This document shows, in pieces, positions 8,295 to 16,704 of a stretch of 48,348 nucleotides of DNA; within the stretch, counting starts at the first letter, position 1, and every line of letters begins with the position of its first letter. Origin of the DNA: a marine gamma proteobacterium HTCC2089. Its GTDB lineage: Bacteria > Pseudomonadota > Gammaproteobacteria > Pseudomonadales > Azotimanducaceae. Position numbers and translations under genes: made by a program. Location of the stretch: positions 1 to 48,348 of the forward strand of contig CAJJDH010000019.1 in the NCBI GenBank assembly GCA_905182905.1, in the 5' to 3' direction. Under the pieces are notes generated by a model. The model was not told where the DNA came from and searched no databases. It saw only the letters and a program-made list of their open reading frames with translations.

Positions 8295-9944
8295 ATGAAC
8301 ATTTACGAACAGGATCTAGATCCCAACACCGCCAATTTTACTGCGCTATCACCTATTTCTATGATGCGCAGAGCTGCTAGTGTTTATCCAGATAAAGCGG
8401 CCGTGGTCTACGGCCAGCGGTCCGTCTCTTGGGGCGAGATCTATGTACGTTGCGCGAGTGTTGCAGCGGCTTTAACCAAGCGAGGTATAGGGCGTGGCGA
8501 TACGGTGGCGATACTCAGCGCCAATTTGCCAGAAATGTTTGAGGCGCATTTTGCTATTCCAATGTGTGGGGCTGTGCTAAACGCCATCAATATGCGTTTG
8601 GACGCAGCTACGGTTGCCTTTATTTTGCAGCATGGTGAAGCTAAATTATTATTGGTGGACAAAGAGTTTGGACCTCTTGCTGAAGAAGCATTGGCGCTTA
8701 TGTCGACACCACCTCCGGCAATCTTTATTGACGATGCCACTTATGCCGAAGGCAAATTGATTGGCGATGAAGGTTTTGAAGATCTCGTTCGGCAGGGTGC
8801 AGATTCCCCGTTAACTCAAATCTCAGCTGACGCCAGTGACTTTTTGCCAAAGGACGAGTGGGACGCTATCGCTCTAAATTATACTTCAGGCACTACAGGA
8901 AACCCTAAAGGTGTGGTCTCTCATCACCGCGGGGCTTATCTCAATGCAGTATCTAACGCGTTGACTTGGAACATGGGTGATCACCCAGTTTATTTGTGGA
9001 CTCTACCAATGTTCCATTGCAACGGCTGGTGCTTTCCTTGGACATTGGCCGCCAATGCTGGCACCTCGGTTTGCCTGCGCCAAGTGCGTGACGATGCAAT
9101 TTATCACGCTATGGCTGATTATGGTGTCACCCATTTTTGCGGTGCTCCAGTGGTGTTAAATACTTTGTTGTCTGCTAGCGATGAGCTGAAAAACCTTGTG
9201 CAACATGAAGTCAAAGTCATGACCGCCGGTGCACCGCCACCGGCCGCCATTATCCAAGCCATGCAAGCTCAAGGTATTGATGTAACCCACGTATACGGTC
9301 TTACAGAAACCTATGGCCCTGTAACTCTTTGCGCTTGGCGCGAGGATCTTTGGGGTGGGTTGGGCGAAGATGAAAAGGCTGTGCTGAAATCTCGTCAAGG
9401 AGTAGGCGGACAAATGTTAGAAGGTTTGATGGTTGCAAATCCTGAGACCATGCAGCCGGTGCCCAAGGATGGTCAAACTATCGGTGAGGTAATGATGCGA
9501 GGTAACAATGTGATGAAGGGTTATCTAAAAAACCCCACAGCCACAAGCGAAGCATTTGCCGGTGGATGGTTCCATTCGGGAGATTTAGCAGTTTGGGCTG
9601 AAGATGGGTACATACAGATTAAGGATCGTTCTAAAGACATTATTATTTCGGGCGGCGAGAATATTTCCAGCATTGAAATTGAAGATTTGTTATTCAAGCA
9701 TCCAGATGTTTTGGAAGCAGCTGTTGTGGCAAAGAGTGATGAAAAATGGGGTGAGACACCGTGTGCTTTCGTCACCTTGCGTGATCCAACGAGCCAGTTG
9801 AGTGAGGCCCAGTTGATAGAGTATTGTCGTGAGAATTTAGCCCGGTTTAAGGTGCCAAAGAATATTGTGTTTACAGATTTGCCCAAGACTTCAACGGGTA
9901 AAGTGCAAAAGTTTGCGCTACGCGAACTAGCCGAGGCGCTTTAA
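8295..9944 (+). CDS. AMP-dependent acyl-CoA synthetase (ligase)
   Basis: I chose ATG 8295 (549 residues); the frame is open back to TTG 8238 but those residues are polar and not family-like, so the start is uncertain. The ATP/AMP signature YTSGTTGNPKGVVSHH is near residues 195-210, YGLTETYGP near 335, and GWFHSGDLAVWAEDGY plus IKDRSKDIIISGGENIS near 430-460. The C-terminal catalytic Lys lies in PKTSTGKVQKF. The N-terminal part (MRRAASVYPDKAAVVYG) resembles medium-chain and methylmercaptopropionate-type ligases (DmdB group) and plant AAE proteins. It activates a carboxylic acid to its CoA ester. The stop overlaps the next start by one base (TAATG), indicating translational coupling. Confidence 0.9.
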   Translation: MNIYEQDLDPNTANFTALSPISMMRRAASVYPDKAAVVYGQRSVSWGEIYVRCASVAAALTKRGIGRGDTVAILSANLPEMFEAHFAIPMCGAVLNAINMRLDAATVAFILQHGEAKLLLVDKEFGPLAEEALALMSTPPPAIFIDDATYAEGKLIGDEGFEDLVRQGADSPLTQISADASDFLPKDEWDAIALNYTSGTTGNPKGVVSHHRGAYLNAVSNALTWNMGDHPVYLWTLPMFHCNGWCFPWTLAANAGTSVCLRQVRDDAIYHAMADYGVTHFCGAPVVLNTLLSASDELKNLVQHEVKVMTAGAPPPAAIIQAMQAQGIDVTHVYGLTETYGPVTLCAWREDLWGGLGEDEKAVLKSRQGVGGQMLEGLMVANPETMQPVPKDGQTIGEVMMRGNNVMKGYLKNPTATSEAFAGGWFHSGDLAVWAEDGYIQIKDRSKDIIISGGENISSIEIEDLLFKHPDVLEAAVVAKSDEKWGETPCAFVTLRDPTSQLSEAQLIEYCRENLARFKVPKNIVFTDLPKTSTGKVQKFALRELAEAL

Positions 9945-10666
9945 TGAACAAAGTGCTCGTGTTTGTATTGGCTTTACTTGTTCTAGGTGCTGCTGCAGCT
10001 GTATTACCAGTTGTTGATTGGCTAACAAGTTTTTTTGCATGGATTGAAAATAATCGACAAATTTCTTGGTTAGTCTTTAGCGCGTTTTATATTGCAGCAG
10101 TAGTCTTGCTGTTGCCCGGTAGTTTACTTACTTTGGGCGCGGGATTTTTGTTTGGTCTTGGCTACGGGTTTGCCATTGTTTCTTTTTCCAGCACAGTTGG
10201 GGCAGCTTGCGCATTCTTGGTTGGACGCTTTTTTGCCCGGGATTGGGTGGCGGATAAACTGTCGCTTATGCCTCGTTTTGCAGCCTTAGATAAAGCGATT
10301 GAAAGCAGGGGGGGCTTGGTTGTGTTCTTGTGCCGGTTGTCCCCGGTGTTCCCGTTTAACTTGCTCAACTACGCCATGGGCTTAACCGGCGTTAAGTTCC
10401 GCACTTATGTTTTTGTATCATGGATCGGCATGATGCCAGGTACTTTGCTGTTCGTGTACATTGGTTCAATCGCTGAGAATATAACCGGTATTTTGTCCGG
10501 ACAAGTAGAAAGCCTGCCTGCTAGTAGCTGGCTATTTTATGGTGGTCTATTAGCAACTTTAGTGCTAACAATAGTTATTACACGCATATCCACCAAGACC
10601 CTTAACGAACATTTGCAGCAAGCACAAACTAACGAAGTTCAGACTCAGGAAGAGAGCAGTATATGA
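9944..10666 (+). CDS. TVP38/TMEM64 (VTT, DedA-like) family membrane protein
   Basis: 240 residues with about 5-6 hydrophobic segments. The VTT core is clear: LLPGSLLTLGAGFLFGLGYG, then VGRFFARDW, then FLCRLSPVFPFNLLNYAMGLT and the following segment TYVFVSWIGMMPGTLLFVYIG. The family includes DedA and eukaryotic TMEM41B/VMP1, several of which are lipid scramblases or flippases, so a role in membrane lipid movement or envelope homeostasis is possible but inferred. Its start overlaps the ligase stop by one base, and its stop overlaps the next start by four (ATGA), so it is locked into this operon. Confidence 0.88.
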   Translation: MNKVLVFVLALLVLGAAAAVLPVVDWLTSFFAWIENNRQISWLVFSAFYIAAVVLLLPGSLLTLGAGFLFGLGYGFAIVSFSSTVGAACAFLVGRFFARDWVADKLSLMPRFAALDKAIESRGGLVVFLCRLSPVFPFNLLNYAMGLTGVKFRTYVFVSWIGMMPGTLLFVYIGSIAENITGILSGQVESLPASSWLFYGGLLATLVLTIVITRISTKTLNEHLQQAQTNEVQTQEESSI

Positions 10667-12123
10667 GTTATCCCGGAGCACATTTTGATGAGTTGAGTTG
10701 GCAGCTGTTGTGCCCAGAAGATTATGTCAATCCGCTTCCGAAGGTGAAATATCATCTGGTTGTAGTAGGTGCTGGGCCTGCAGGATTAATCAGCGCTATT
10801 GGCGCAGCTGGACTGGGTGCTAACGTGGCGCTAATTGAGCGTCATCGAATGGGTGGCGACTGCCTAAATGTGGGTTGTATGCCCTCTAAAGCACTCCTTA
10901 GCTATACCCAAGAAAACTCTAACCCGGATTTTGCGGGTGCGTTTTCTTGGCTGCGAGAAGTTCGCGCAGGTATTGCCCCCCATGATTCGGTAGAACGATA
11001 TAGCGAAATGGGCGTGGACGTATTCCAGGGCGAAGCTTACTTTAATGCTGAAGGTCAGCTTCAGGTTGACAACATAGTATTTAATACTCGGCGTATCGCA
11101 TTGTGTACCGGTGCTCGCGCAGGAATACCACCGATACCTGGCTTAGACCCTGCACTTATTTTGACTAATGAAAGTGTTTTTGATTTAACTACCCAGCCTG
11201 AGTCTATTGGTATTTTGGGTGGCGGGGCCATTGGCTGTGAATTGGCTCAAGTATTTTCACGATTAGGTGTGCGCGTTGAGTTATTTGAGCAAGCGCCTCG
11301 ATTATTACCTTTAGAAATTCCACTAGCTGGAGAAATCTTGGCACAAAGCTTAGTTGATAGTGGCGTTCGCTTGCACTTGGGCGCAGCGGTTACCTCCATT
11401 GAAGGAGCGGGGACTATTCATACCTCTAACGGCACTGTGGTTTGTGAAAAAATTATGCTGGCTGCGGGCCGTAAACCTAATATAGAAAGTTTAAACCTCG
11501 GGTCGGCGGGTGTTGGCTTAGATAGCCGTGGATTTATTGCTGTTGATGAAAAGTTGCGTACAACTAAAAAACATATCTATGCCGCTGGGGACTGCGCAAC
11601 CACACTGCAGTTTACCCATCACGCGGATGCTCAAGCGCGAGCGTTGATACAAAACGCATTGTTCCTACCCACGGCAAAAGTTTCCGGTCTTGCAGTGCCG
11701 CATTGTACTTATACCTCACCGGAGATTGCTTCAATTGGACCATCGTTAGATGCGCTTGATAGTACCGGCGTTGCCTACGATCGCTATGAATTTGATTTAA
11801 CTGAATTAGATCGAGTGAAGGCTAAACCGTTCACCAGTGTGGAAAAATCTAAGGCCCATGGCGGTTACGCATTAGTGGTAACCGCGAAAGGTTCAGATCG
11901 AATTTTGGCTGCCACAATTATTGGCGCAGATGCTGGTGAACTATTGGCGCCTATTTGTTTGATGATGTCGAATAACTTAGGCTTGTCCGCAGCGCAAAAA
12001 ACGATATTTAGTTATCCCACGCGCAGTGAGTTTTTGAAACGTTTGGGTGATGCATACAATAAGAGTCGGATGACACCTAGAGTCGCCAGTATTTTTAGCT
12101 GGTGGTTGAAGCGTTCGCTTTAA
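10663..12123 (+). CDS. MerA-like pyridine nucleotide-disulfide oxidoreductase
   Basis: 486 residues. FAD-binding GAGPAG is at about 36-41, preceded by a 30-residue extension. The redox disulfide is in GGDCLNVGCMPSKALL (Cys67 and Cys72), the NAD(P)H-site segment is GILGGGAIGCELAQVF, and YAAGDCATT binds FAD. Dihydrolipoamide and glutathione reductases end with HPTxxE supplying a catalytic His; here the motif is YPTRSE (Tyr451), closer to mercuric reductase, yet the C-terminal Cys pair of MerA is missing. Mercury reduction is thus unlikely and the physiological substrate is open. It overlaps the VTT gene by four bases, a pairing I recall elsewhere, sometimes as a fusion. Confidence 0.85.
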   Translation: MSYPGAHFDELSWQLLCPEDYVNPLPKVKYHLVVVGAGPAGLISAIGAAGLGANVALIERHRMGGDCLNVGCMPSKALLSYTQENSNPDFAGAFSWLREVRAGIAPHDSVERYSEMGVDVFQGEAYFNAEGQLQVDNIVFNTRRIALCTGARAGIPPIPGLDPALILTNESVFDLTTQPESIGILGGGAIGCELAQVFSRLGVRVELFEQAPRLLPLEIPLAGEILAQSLVDSGVRLHLGAAVTSIEGAGTIHTSNGTVVCEKIMLAAGRKPNIESLNLGSAGVGLDSRGFIAVDEKLRTTKKHIYAAGDCATTLQFTHHADAQARALIQNALFLPTAKVSGLAVPHCTYTSPEIASIGPSLDALDSTGVAYDRYEFDLTELDRVKAKPFTSVEKSKAHGGYALVVTAKGSDRILAATIIGADAGELLAPICLMMSNNLGLSAAQKTIFSYPTRSEFLKRLGDAYNKSRMTPRVASIFSWWLKRSL

Positions 12124-12173
12124 CGACCTTGCGTACACTGGGTATTGGATTAGATAAGAATTAGGATAAGAAC

Positions 12174-12674
12174 ATGAACTGGCTTAAAGCAAGATATGGA
12201 ATATTGGTTTGCCTGCTGTTGGCAGCATGTGGTCCGCAGCCTGAGCAGTCTGCGATCCAACCCGCGGCTACCGGTAGTGCATATCAAATGATGACTGAAT
12301 ATCTTGAACCTGCTGCAGATAAAATTTGGGATTCTGCAGGGGCGATCATTACCATCGAAGGCGAAGAAGATTTGCAACCAACCACAGACGAAGGTTGGGC
12401 TGCGGTAGTGCACGCCGCAACTGTAGTGGCAGAAGGCGGTAATCTACTGATGCTTAAAGGCTATGCAGCAGATCAGGGCGACTGGATTGAGTATGCTCAA
12501 GGCTTGACCAAAGCAGGGTTGAAAGCTCGACAAGCAGCATTAGACCAAGATGATGAAGCCCTATTCAATGCGGGTGGCGAAATTTACAACGTCTGCCGTG
12601 CATGCCATAACAAATACATTGTCGAAGCTGGGGTCGAAGCTGGGGTTGAAGCTGGGGTTGAGGCCAATGAGTGA
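12174..12674 (+). CDS. Cytochrome c'-like haem lipoprotein with C-terminal VEAG repeats
   Basis: 166 residues. The N-terminus GILVCLLLAACG has a lipobox (LAAC, Cys19), predicting export and lipid anchoring. A single haem c motif CRACH (141-145) lies near the C-terminus in a helical protein, as in cytochrome c'/c556. It could carry electrons or bind small gases such as NO; that is family inference. After the haem motif comes an extension VEAGVEAGVEAGVEANE encoded by a 12-bp tandem repeat. The gene is 50 bases after the disulfide reductase and overlaps the next gene by eight bases. Confidence 0.75.
   Translation: MNWLKARYGILVCLLLAACGPQPEQSAIQPAATGSAYQMMTEYLEPAADKIWDSAGAIITIEGEEDLQPTTDEGWAAVVHAATVVAEGGNLLMLKGYAADQGDWIEYAQGLTKAGLKARQAALDQDDEALFNAGGEIYNVCRACHNKYIVEAGVEAGVEAGVEANE
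12621..12668 (+). repeat. 12-bp tandem repeat encoding VEAG, 3.5-4 copies
   Basis: GTCGAAGCTGGG occurs at 12621-12632 and 12633-12644, then GTTGAAGCTGGG at 12645-12656 and a degenerate GTTGAGGCCAAT at 12657-12668. The unit is a multiple of three, so copy-number change would lengthen or shorten the cytochrome tail without a frameshift. The last unit also supplies GAGG (12660-12663) and the start codon region of the downstream gene. Confidence 0.9.
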
Positions 12675-13260
12675 AGCTAAAGCTGATAATTTGGGCATCA
12701 TTTCGCTGGCTTCAGTTATCGCGGCGGCATTGGCCCTAGTGCTGTTTGTGTTGCCTGCTGAGTACGATATAGATCCAACCGGCGCTGGCGAGCTTATGGG
12801 CATTAAGGGTATGGCGGGTTACAGCGTTGCGGCACTATCTAAGCAGGCAGAACCTTACTATAGCGACAGCGTTGCTTTTCCGTTAGCGCCTTTCGAATCC
12901 ATAGAGTACAAGTACGACCTAGCGCAAGGTCAGAGTATGGTATTTACCTGGCAGGCAATTAGCGCCTCAAATGATCCAGAAGCTGAATTGATCTTTGATA
13001 TGCACAGCGAAGAAGAGGGTACTGATCCAGAAGATTCGGTGAGTTTTGATATTGGGCGTGGTGGCCAGGCCAGTGGTTCATTTGTTGCACCATTTAATGG
13101 GATCCACGGCTGGTATTGGGAAAATAGAACCGGCGAAGAAATTATGGTCGAACTTGCGACCACTGGTTTTTATAGCAAGGCGACTACCTACGGACCCAAT
13201 GGTGCATTTAGCAAATCGTTTCCAGAAAAGCCCGCTGCTGACGAGGTAAATGGCCAGTAG
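12667..13260 (+). CDS. Transmembrane anchor family protein (uncharacterised)
   Basis: ATG 12667 overlaps the end of the cytochrome gene by eight bases and gives 197 residues; an upstream extension in this frame only shadows the cytochrome. One membrane helix (about residues 9-30) is followed by VLPAEYDIDPTGAGELMGIKGM, which matches proteins annotated as transmembrane anchor protein in proteobacteria. The remaining 150 residues should face the periplasm and read as a beta-rich domain with many acidic residues and GIHGWYWENRTGEEIMVEL. From memory, relatives often neighbour HupE/UreJ genes, and one lies about 2.7 kb away here. Function unknown. Confidence 0.75.
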   Translation: MSEAKADNLGIISLASVIAAALALVLFVLPAEYDIDPTGAGELMGIKGMAGYSVAALSKQAEPYYSDSVAFPLAPFESIEYKYDLAQGQSMVFTWQAISASNDPEAELIFDMHSEEEGTDPEDSVSFDIGRGGQASGSFVAPFNGIHGWYWENRTGEEIMVELATTGFYSKATTYGPNGAFSKSFPEKPAADEVNGQ

Positions 13261-13320
13261 GAGGTTGCAACGGTAACAACGAAAACGACTGCGCCCTATA
13301 CAAGGTTGTGGGGTAGCAAG

Positions 13321-13908
13321 TCAGTTGCTCCAATGGCTGTGCACTTCTGACAACTCTGCCCTAGCACGCTCTTGCGGTCGTTCAGCAGCTGAGCCAATGT
13401 ATAGATAACCTGCTACACGCTCACCTTCTACTAGACCTAATGCCTCATCCACACCTTTGTCGTAGGCGTACCACTCAGTCAGCCATTGGGCAGTAAAACC
13501 CATTAGATTGGCCGCGACCAAAAGATTCTGACATGCCGCACCAGCGGAGAGGGTCTGTTCCCATACTGGGATTTTGTGCTCGTACTTAACTCTGCTAATG
13601 ACTGCAATGACATTAGGGGCACGCTCAAATCGTGCCTGTTCATGAGCAATTTGTGCTTGGGTAGCATCTGGTTTTTGTGTTTGAAAACACCGGCCTAATA
13701 CTTCGCCAAATGCAGTTCTGGCATCGCCACTAAATTCAATAAACCGCCAAGGCGCCAGCTTGCCATGATCGGGGACGCGTATGGCCGCCTGAAGGATCTT
13801 TTGCATCTGCTCGTCACTCGGCCCCGGTTCAAGCATATGTATTACTTTCACAGTCCGACGTTCAATTAAACGCTGTACTGCGTCCTCAAGAGAATTTTCT
13901 GGATACAC
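13321..13908 (-). CDS. Nitroreductase family protein (YdjA-like)
   Basis: 195 residues, the length of the compact single-domain nitroreductases. The N-terminal FMN phosphate site is RRTVKVI followed by AAIRVPDHGKLAPWRFIEF, and the central part has LSAGAACQNLLVAANLMGFTAQWLTEWY, close to E. coli YdjA. Such enzymes use FMN and NAD(P)H to reduce nitro compounds or enones. The ending GERVAGYLYIGSAAERPQERAR is also typical. It is convergent with the anchor-protein gene (60 bases) and divergent from the SDR at 14059. Confidence 0.88.
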   Translation of the reverse strand: MYPENSLEDAVQRLIERRTVKVIHMLEPGPSDEQMQKILQAAIRVPDHGKLAPWRFIEFSGDARTAFGEVLGRCFQTQKPDATQAQIAHEQARFERAPNVIAVISRVKYEHKIPVWEQTLSAGAACQNLLVAANLMGFTAQWLTEWYAYDKGVDEALGLVEGERVAGYLYIGSAAERPQERARAELSEVHSHWSN

Positions 13909-14058
13909 ATCTATGGCCTGATAAAACGGTGTGCAATTGTAGCGAAATTGAGCAGCATTGCGGATTATTCCGCGCAGATATTAGTAAATAGACTTGCGCA
14001 ATAGATGACTTCTGCGTGGTGGTCTGATGAAATAGTGGACTAATTATTGGAGAGTAAA

Positions 14059-14760
14059 ATGGACGTCAAAGGTAAGAAAGCGCTGGTATTTGGCGGTACT
14101 TCAGGTATCGGTCTAGCAACTGTCATGCAACTACAAGCCTCCGGCGCGAATGTGGTGGCCATCAGTCGAGACCCCAGCAAGGCTGGAGATATTCCTGGGG
14201 TGACTTTGCGAGGCTGTGATGTACGAGATGCAGATGCGTTAACTGCACTGTTTCAAGCAGAAGGCCCTTTCGACATTCTCATCTCCGCAGCTACTGGTGG
14301 CAGCAGGGCGGCTGGACCTTTCCTGCAAATGGATATGGCTGGCTTTCAAGGGTCATTCGACAAGCTTTGGGGTTACACCAATGTTGTACGTTTAGGTGCA
14401 GAGTATCTAACAGATCACGGCAGCATAGTCTTAGTCAGTGGTGCGCCAGCACGTCGCGCTAAGCCCGGGCAGGCAGCTATTGCTGCGGTTGGCGGCGCTG
14501 TAGAGCAGTTCTCAAGAGCTGTTGCAGCAGAGTTAGCGCCGAGGCGCATTAACGTGGTTAGCCCCGGGGTGATTGATACACCAATGTTCGGCAATGACGC
14601 CGATGCACGCGGCAAAATGCTCGAGGGTGCAACTGGCAAGAATTTGATTCCTCGCGCGGGCACGCCAGACGAAGTAGCTAAAGCAATTGTTTTTGCTGTC
14701 GAAAACGATTTTGTCACTGGCACCACTATCGAAGTAGATGGCGGTTGGATACTGAGTTAA
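14059..14760 (+). CDS. SDR-fold protein lacking the YxxxK catalytic pair
   Basis: ATG 14059 follows TTGGAGAG and gives 233 residues; a TTG at 14047 opens the frame but has no ribosome site. The nucleotide-binding motif GGTSGIG is at residues 12-18 and the end DFVTGTTIEVDGGWILS is typical of classical SDRs. At the active site, where one expects YxxxK, the sequence reads PGQAAIAAVGGAVEQF, so Tyr is replaced by Ile141 and Lys by Gly145; Ser127 remains. I recall a subfamily with the same change, so it is probably not a sequencing error. It may bind NAD(P) without normal dehydrogenase chemistry or use other residues. Confidence 0.82.
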   Translation: MDVKGKKALVFGGTSGIGLATVMQLQASGANVVAISRDPSKAGDIPGVTLRGCDVRDADALTALFQAEGPFDILISAATGGSRAAGPFLQMDMAGFQGSFDKLWGYTNVVRLGAEYLTDHGSIVLVSGAPARRAKPGQAAIAAVGGAVEQFSRAVAAELAPRRINVVSPGVIDTPMFGNDADARGKMLEGATGKNLIPRAGTPDEVAKAIVFAVENDFVTGTTIEVDGGWILS

Positions 14761-14812
14761 GCCGTTTATTGATTGCTCTAAGGGCAGTACTGCGCTTGGG
14801 GTATTTGAGGGC

Positions 14813-15961
14813 TTAAAGTGTCGCTGTATTGCTCTCCACACCCAAATACAAACGTCCAGTCAGCTCTAGGGTACTGGGGGCGACCATAATGTGCTGGGTA
14901 GTCATGTGCACGTCGCGGAAGTGTTGTTGCAGTTTTGAGTTGTGATACACCGCGCTACCAGCGCCTAGGGTATACATGGCATCAACCACTTTCACACTGG
15001 ACTCCACTGCGTGGGTGGTCGCTAGGCGGATGTCTCGCCGCATTTCTATAGTTACCTTGTTGCCTTCAAGTGCTTCCTGCCAAGCGATGTCTATTGCGCT
15101 ATAAAAGAATGCACGTGCGCTGCGCAGTGCAGCTTCAGCTCGCGCAACTTCAATATGGGTGTGCGCTCGAGTGGCAAGGGTACTGGATGTCCCTACGCGC
15201 TTTTTACTCGCAGCCAATGTTACCAGTTCGTCCAACGCCGCTCGGGCAATGCCCATGGCTACGGCTGCTATGCCAAGGGCTAATAAAGTGAAGTGTGGAA
15301 ATTGGTATAGCGGGCCGGCAGGGGGTTTTTGTTTCACCAAACCCACCACATGCTCATTTTCGATTTTTAAGTTGCTCACACTATAGTCAGTGCTGCCGGT
15401 ACCTTGCAGGCCACTGACATGCCAGGTGTCGGCAAAATCAATAGCACTTGCAGGCATTAAGCACATGCTAGTCGGCGCCTTTGCATTCAGTATTTCACCG
15501 GCAGTATCCAGAATACTGCACCCTCCCAACACCCAATCTGCATTTTGTGTTCCAGATCCCCATTGCCATTTGCCAGAGACTCTAAACCCGTCTGTGTCTT
15601 GGACAGCCCTGCCGGTGGGGGCGAACACGCCAGCGATCATGGTTTCGGGTTTGGTGAATATTGCTTTTGCTGTACCTGCTGGAATTCTCGCAAGGGTAGA
15701 GCCACTAGTAGCTGCGATGAATGCGACCCAGCCGCAAGCCGCGTCGCCTTGGGCGAGGCGCTCAAACACTCTGGCGCTATCTGCAGGTGAGGTTTCTAGG
15801 CCACCAATATCCGTCGGCACGTACATACGGTAAAAGCCCGCCGCAGCCATGGCGTCTGAAACATCTTGGGGTAGACGCCTTGTTTGTTCAAATTCAGCAC
15901 TGCGTTGAGAGAATTCATTACCGAGTTGCTCGGCGGCATTAAACAACATTTGTGTCGGCAT
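14813..15961 (-). CDS. Acyl-CoA dehydrogenase-fold flavoprotein (HsaA/flavin monooxygenase type)
   Basis: 382 residues. The N-terminus has AAAGFYRMYVPTDIGGLETSP and FERLAQGDAACGWVAFIAATSG, and the middle has GKWQWGSGTQNADWVLGGC and LQGTGSTDYSVSNL. These match the group containing HsaA and other two-component flavin hydroxylases rather than true beta-oxidation dehydrogenases. Its C-terminal half is the type 2 acyl-CoA dehydrogenase domain. HsaA relatives hydroxylate phenolic substrates with reduced FMN from a partner reductase; none is adjacent, although a nitroreductase is nearby. HupE lies 27 bases upstream on the same strand, suggesting cotranscription. Confidence 0.82.
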   Translation of the reverse strand: MPTQMLFNAAEQLGNEFSQRSAEFEQTRRLPQDVSDAMAAAGFYRMYVPTDIGGLETSPADSARVFERLAQGDAACGWVAFIAATSGSTLARIPAGTAKAIFTKPETMIAGVFAPTGRAVQDTDGFRVSGKWQWGSGTQNADWVLGGCSILDTAGEILNAKAPTSMCLMPASAIDFADTWHVSGLQGTGSTDYSVSNLKIENEHVVGLVKQKPPAGPLYQFPHFTLLALGIAAVAMGIARAALDELVTLAASKKRVGTSSTLATRAHTHIEVARAEAALRSARAFFYSAIDIAWQEALEGNKVTIEMRRDIRLATTHAVESSVKVVDAMYTLGAGSAVYHNSKLQQHFRDVHMTTQHIMVAPSTLELTGRLYLGVESNTATL

Positions 15962-15988
15962 AATATATTCTTCTCGATTGCTTCTGGA

Positions 15989-16693
15989 TTAAGTCGCTAA
16001 AAAGTAACCCGATAACTGATAGCCGACCAAAAGGTAGCCGGCAAACATTAGCGTCATGTTTGCAACAGTTGCTTGGCGATCAAAGGCAGTAGTCCTTCGC
16101 CACATGGACATTAGGGCAATAATGGTCATAAGGGCCAGCAGTTGTCCGATCTCAACCCCAATATTAAAAGCTATTAGATTGGCCAAAAGGCCTTCTTGGG
16201 ACAAGCTGATTTCTTGTAGTTTAGTAGCCAGACCAAAGCCATGAAAGAAGCCAAAAACTAGCACCGCCCAACGGGTATTGATGTGCAGTCCCAAGCGATC
16301 AAAACCACCCAGATTCTCAAATGCCTTATAAACAACTGAGAAACCTATGATGGCATCAATGAGATAGGGGTTGGCAGGTATGTCGAACCATACGCCAACA
16401 ATAAGTGTCAGGCTGTGGCCTGCAGCAAAGAGCGTAACGTATATACCTACATCTCGAAGCCGGTAAAGAAAAAATATGACGCCAGCGAGGAATAGTAGGT
16501 GGTCGTAACCGGTGACCATGTGCTTTGCCCCAAGGTAAAAGTAGGGCCAAAAGTGAAATCCTTCTTTGCCCTGAAGGAAGCTTGCATCGCCTTCAGCGAC
16601 GCCGTGGGCAAGTACGCTTTGACTGAGGATTATGCAGGTCACTGCTAAAGCTATGGTGCTTAGGCGGGCTAAGGTGTTATGTAAGTTTGCCAT
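15989..16693 (-). CDS. HupE/UreJ family membrane protein
   Basis: 234 residues with a signal sequence whose likely cleavage after SQSVLA would leave His30 as the first mature residue, followed by about six membrane helices. Conserved histidines are visible in AKHMVTGYDHLLFLAG (His58, His65), AAGHSLTL (His93) and FGFFHGFGLA (His151). These are the hallmark of the HupE/UreJ group, linked to nickel or cobalt uptake. No hydrogenase or urease gene is present, so the metal is unknown. The VOC gene lies 11 bases upstream on the same strand and the HsaA-like gene 27 bases downstream, so the three may form one transcript. Confidence 0.85.
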   Translation of the reverse strand: MANLHNTLARLSTIALAVTCIILSQSVLAHGVAEGDASFLQGKEGFHFWPYFYLGAKHMVTGYDHLLFLAGVIFFLYRLRDVGIYVTLFAAGHSLTLIVGVWFDIPANPYLIDAIIGFSVVYKAFENLGGFDRLGLHINTRWAVLVFGFFHGFGLATKLQEISLSQEGLLANLIAFNIGVEIGQLLALMTIIALMSMWRRTTAFDRQATVANMTLMFAGYLLVGYQLSGYFLAT

Positions 16694-16704
16694 TGAGATG
16701 CTAT

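Noticed and set aside
10663..12123. Mercuric resistance (merA)
   Set aside because: No C-terminal Cys pair, no N-terminal HMA domain, and no merR, merT or merP nearby.
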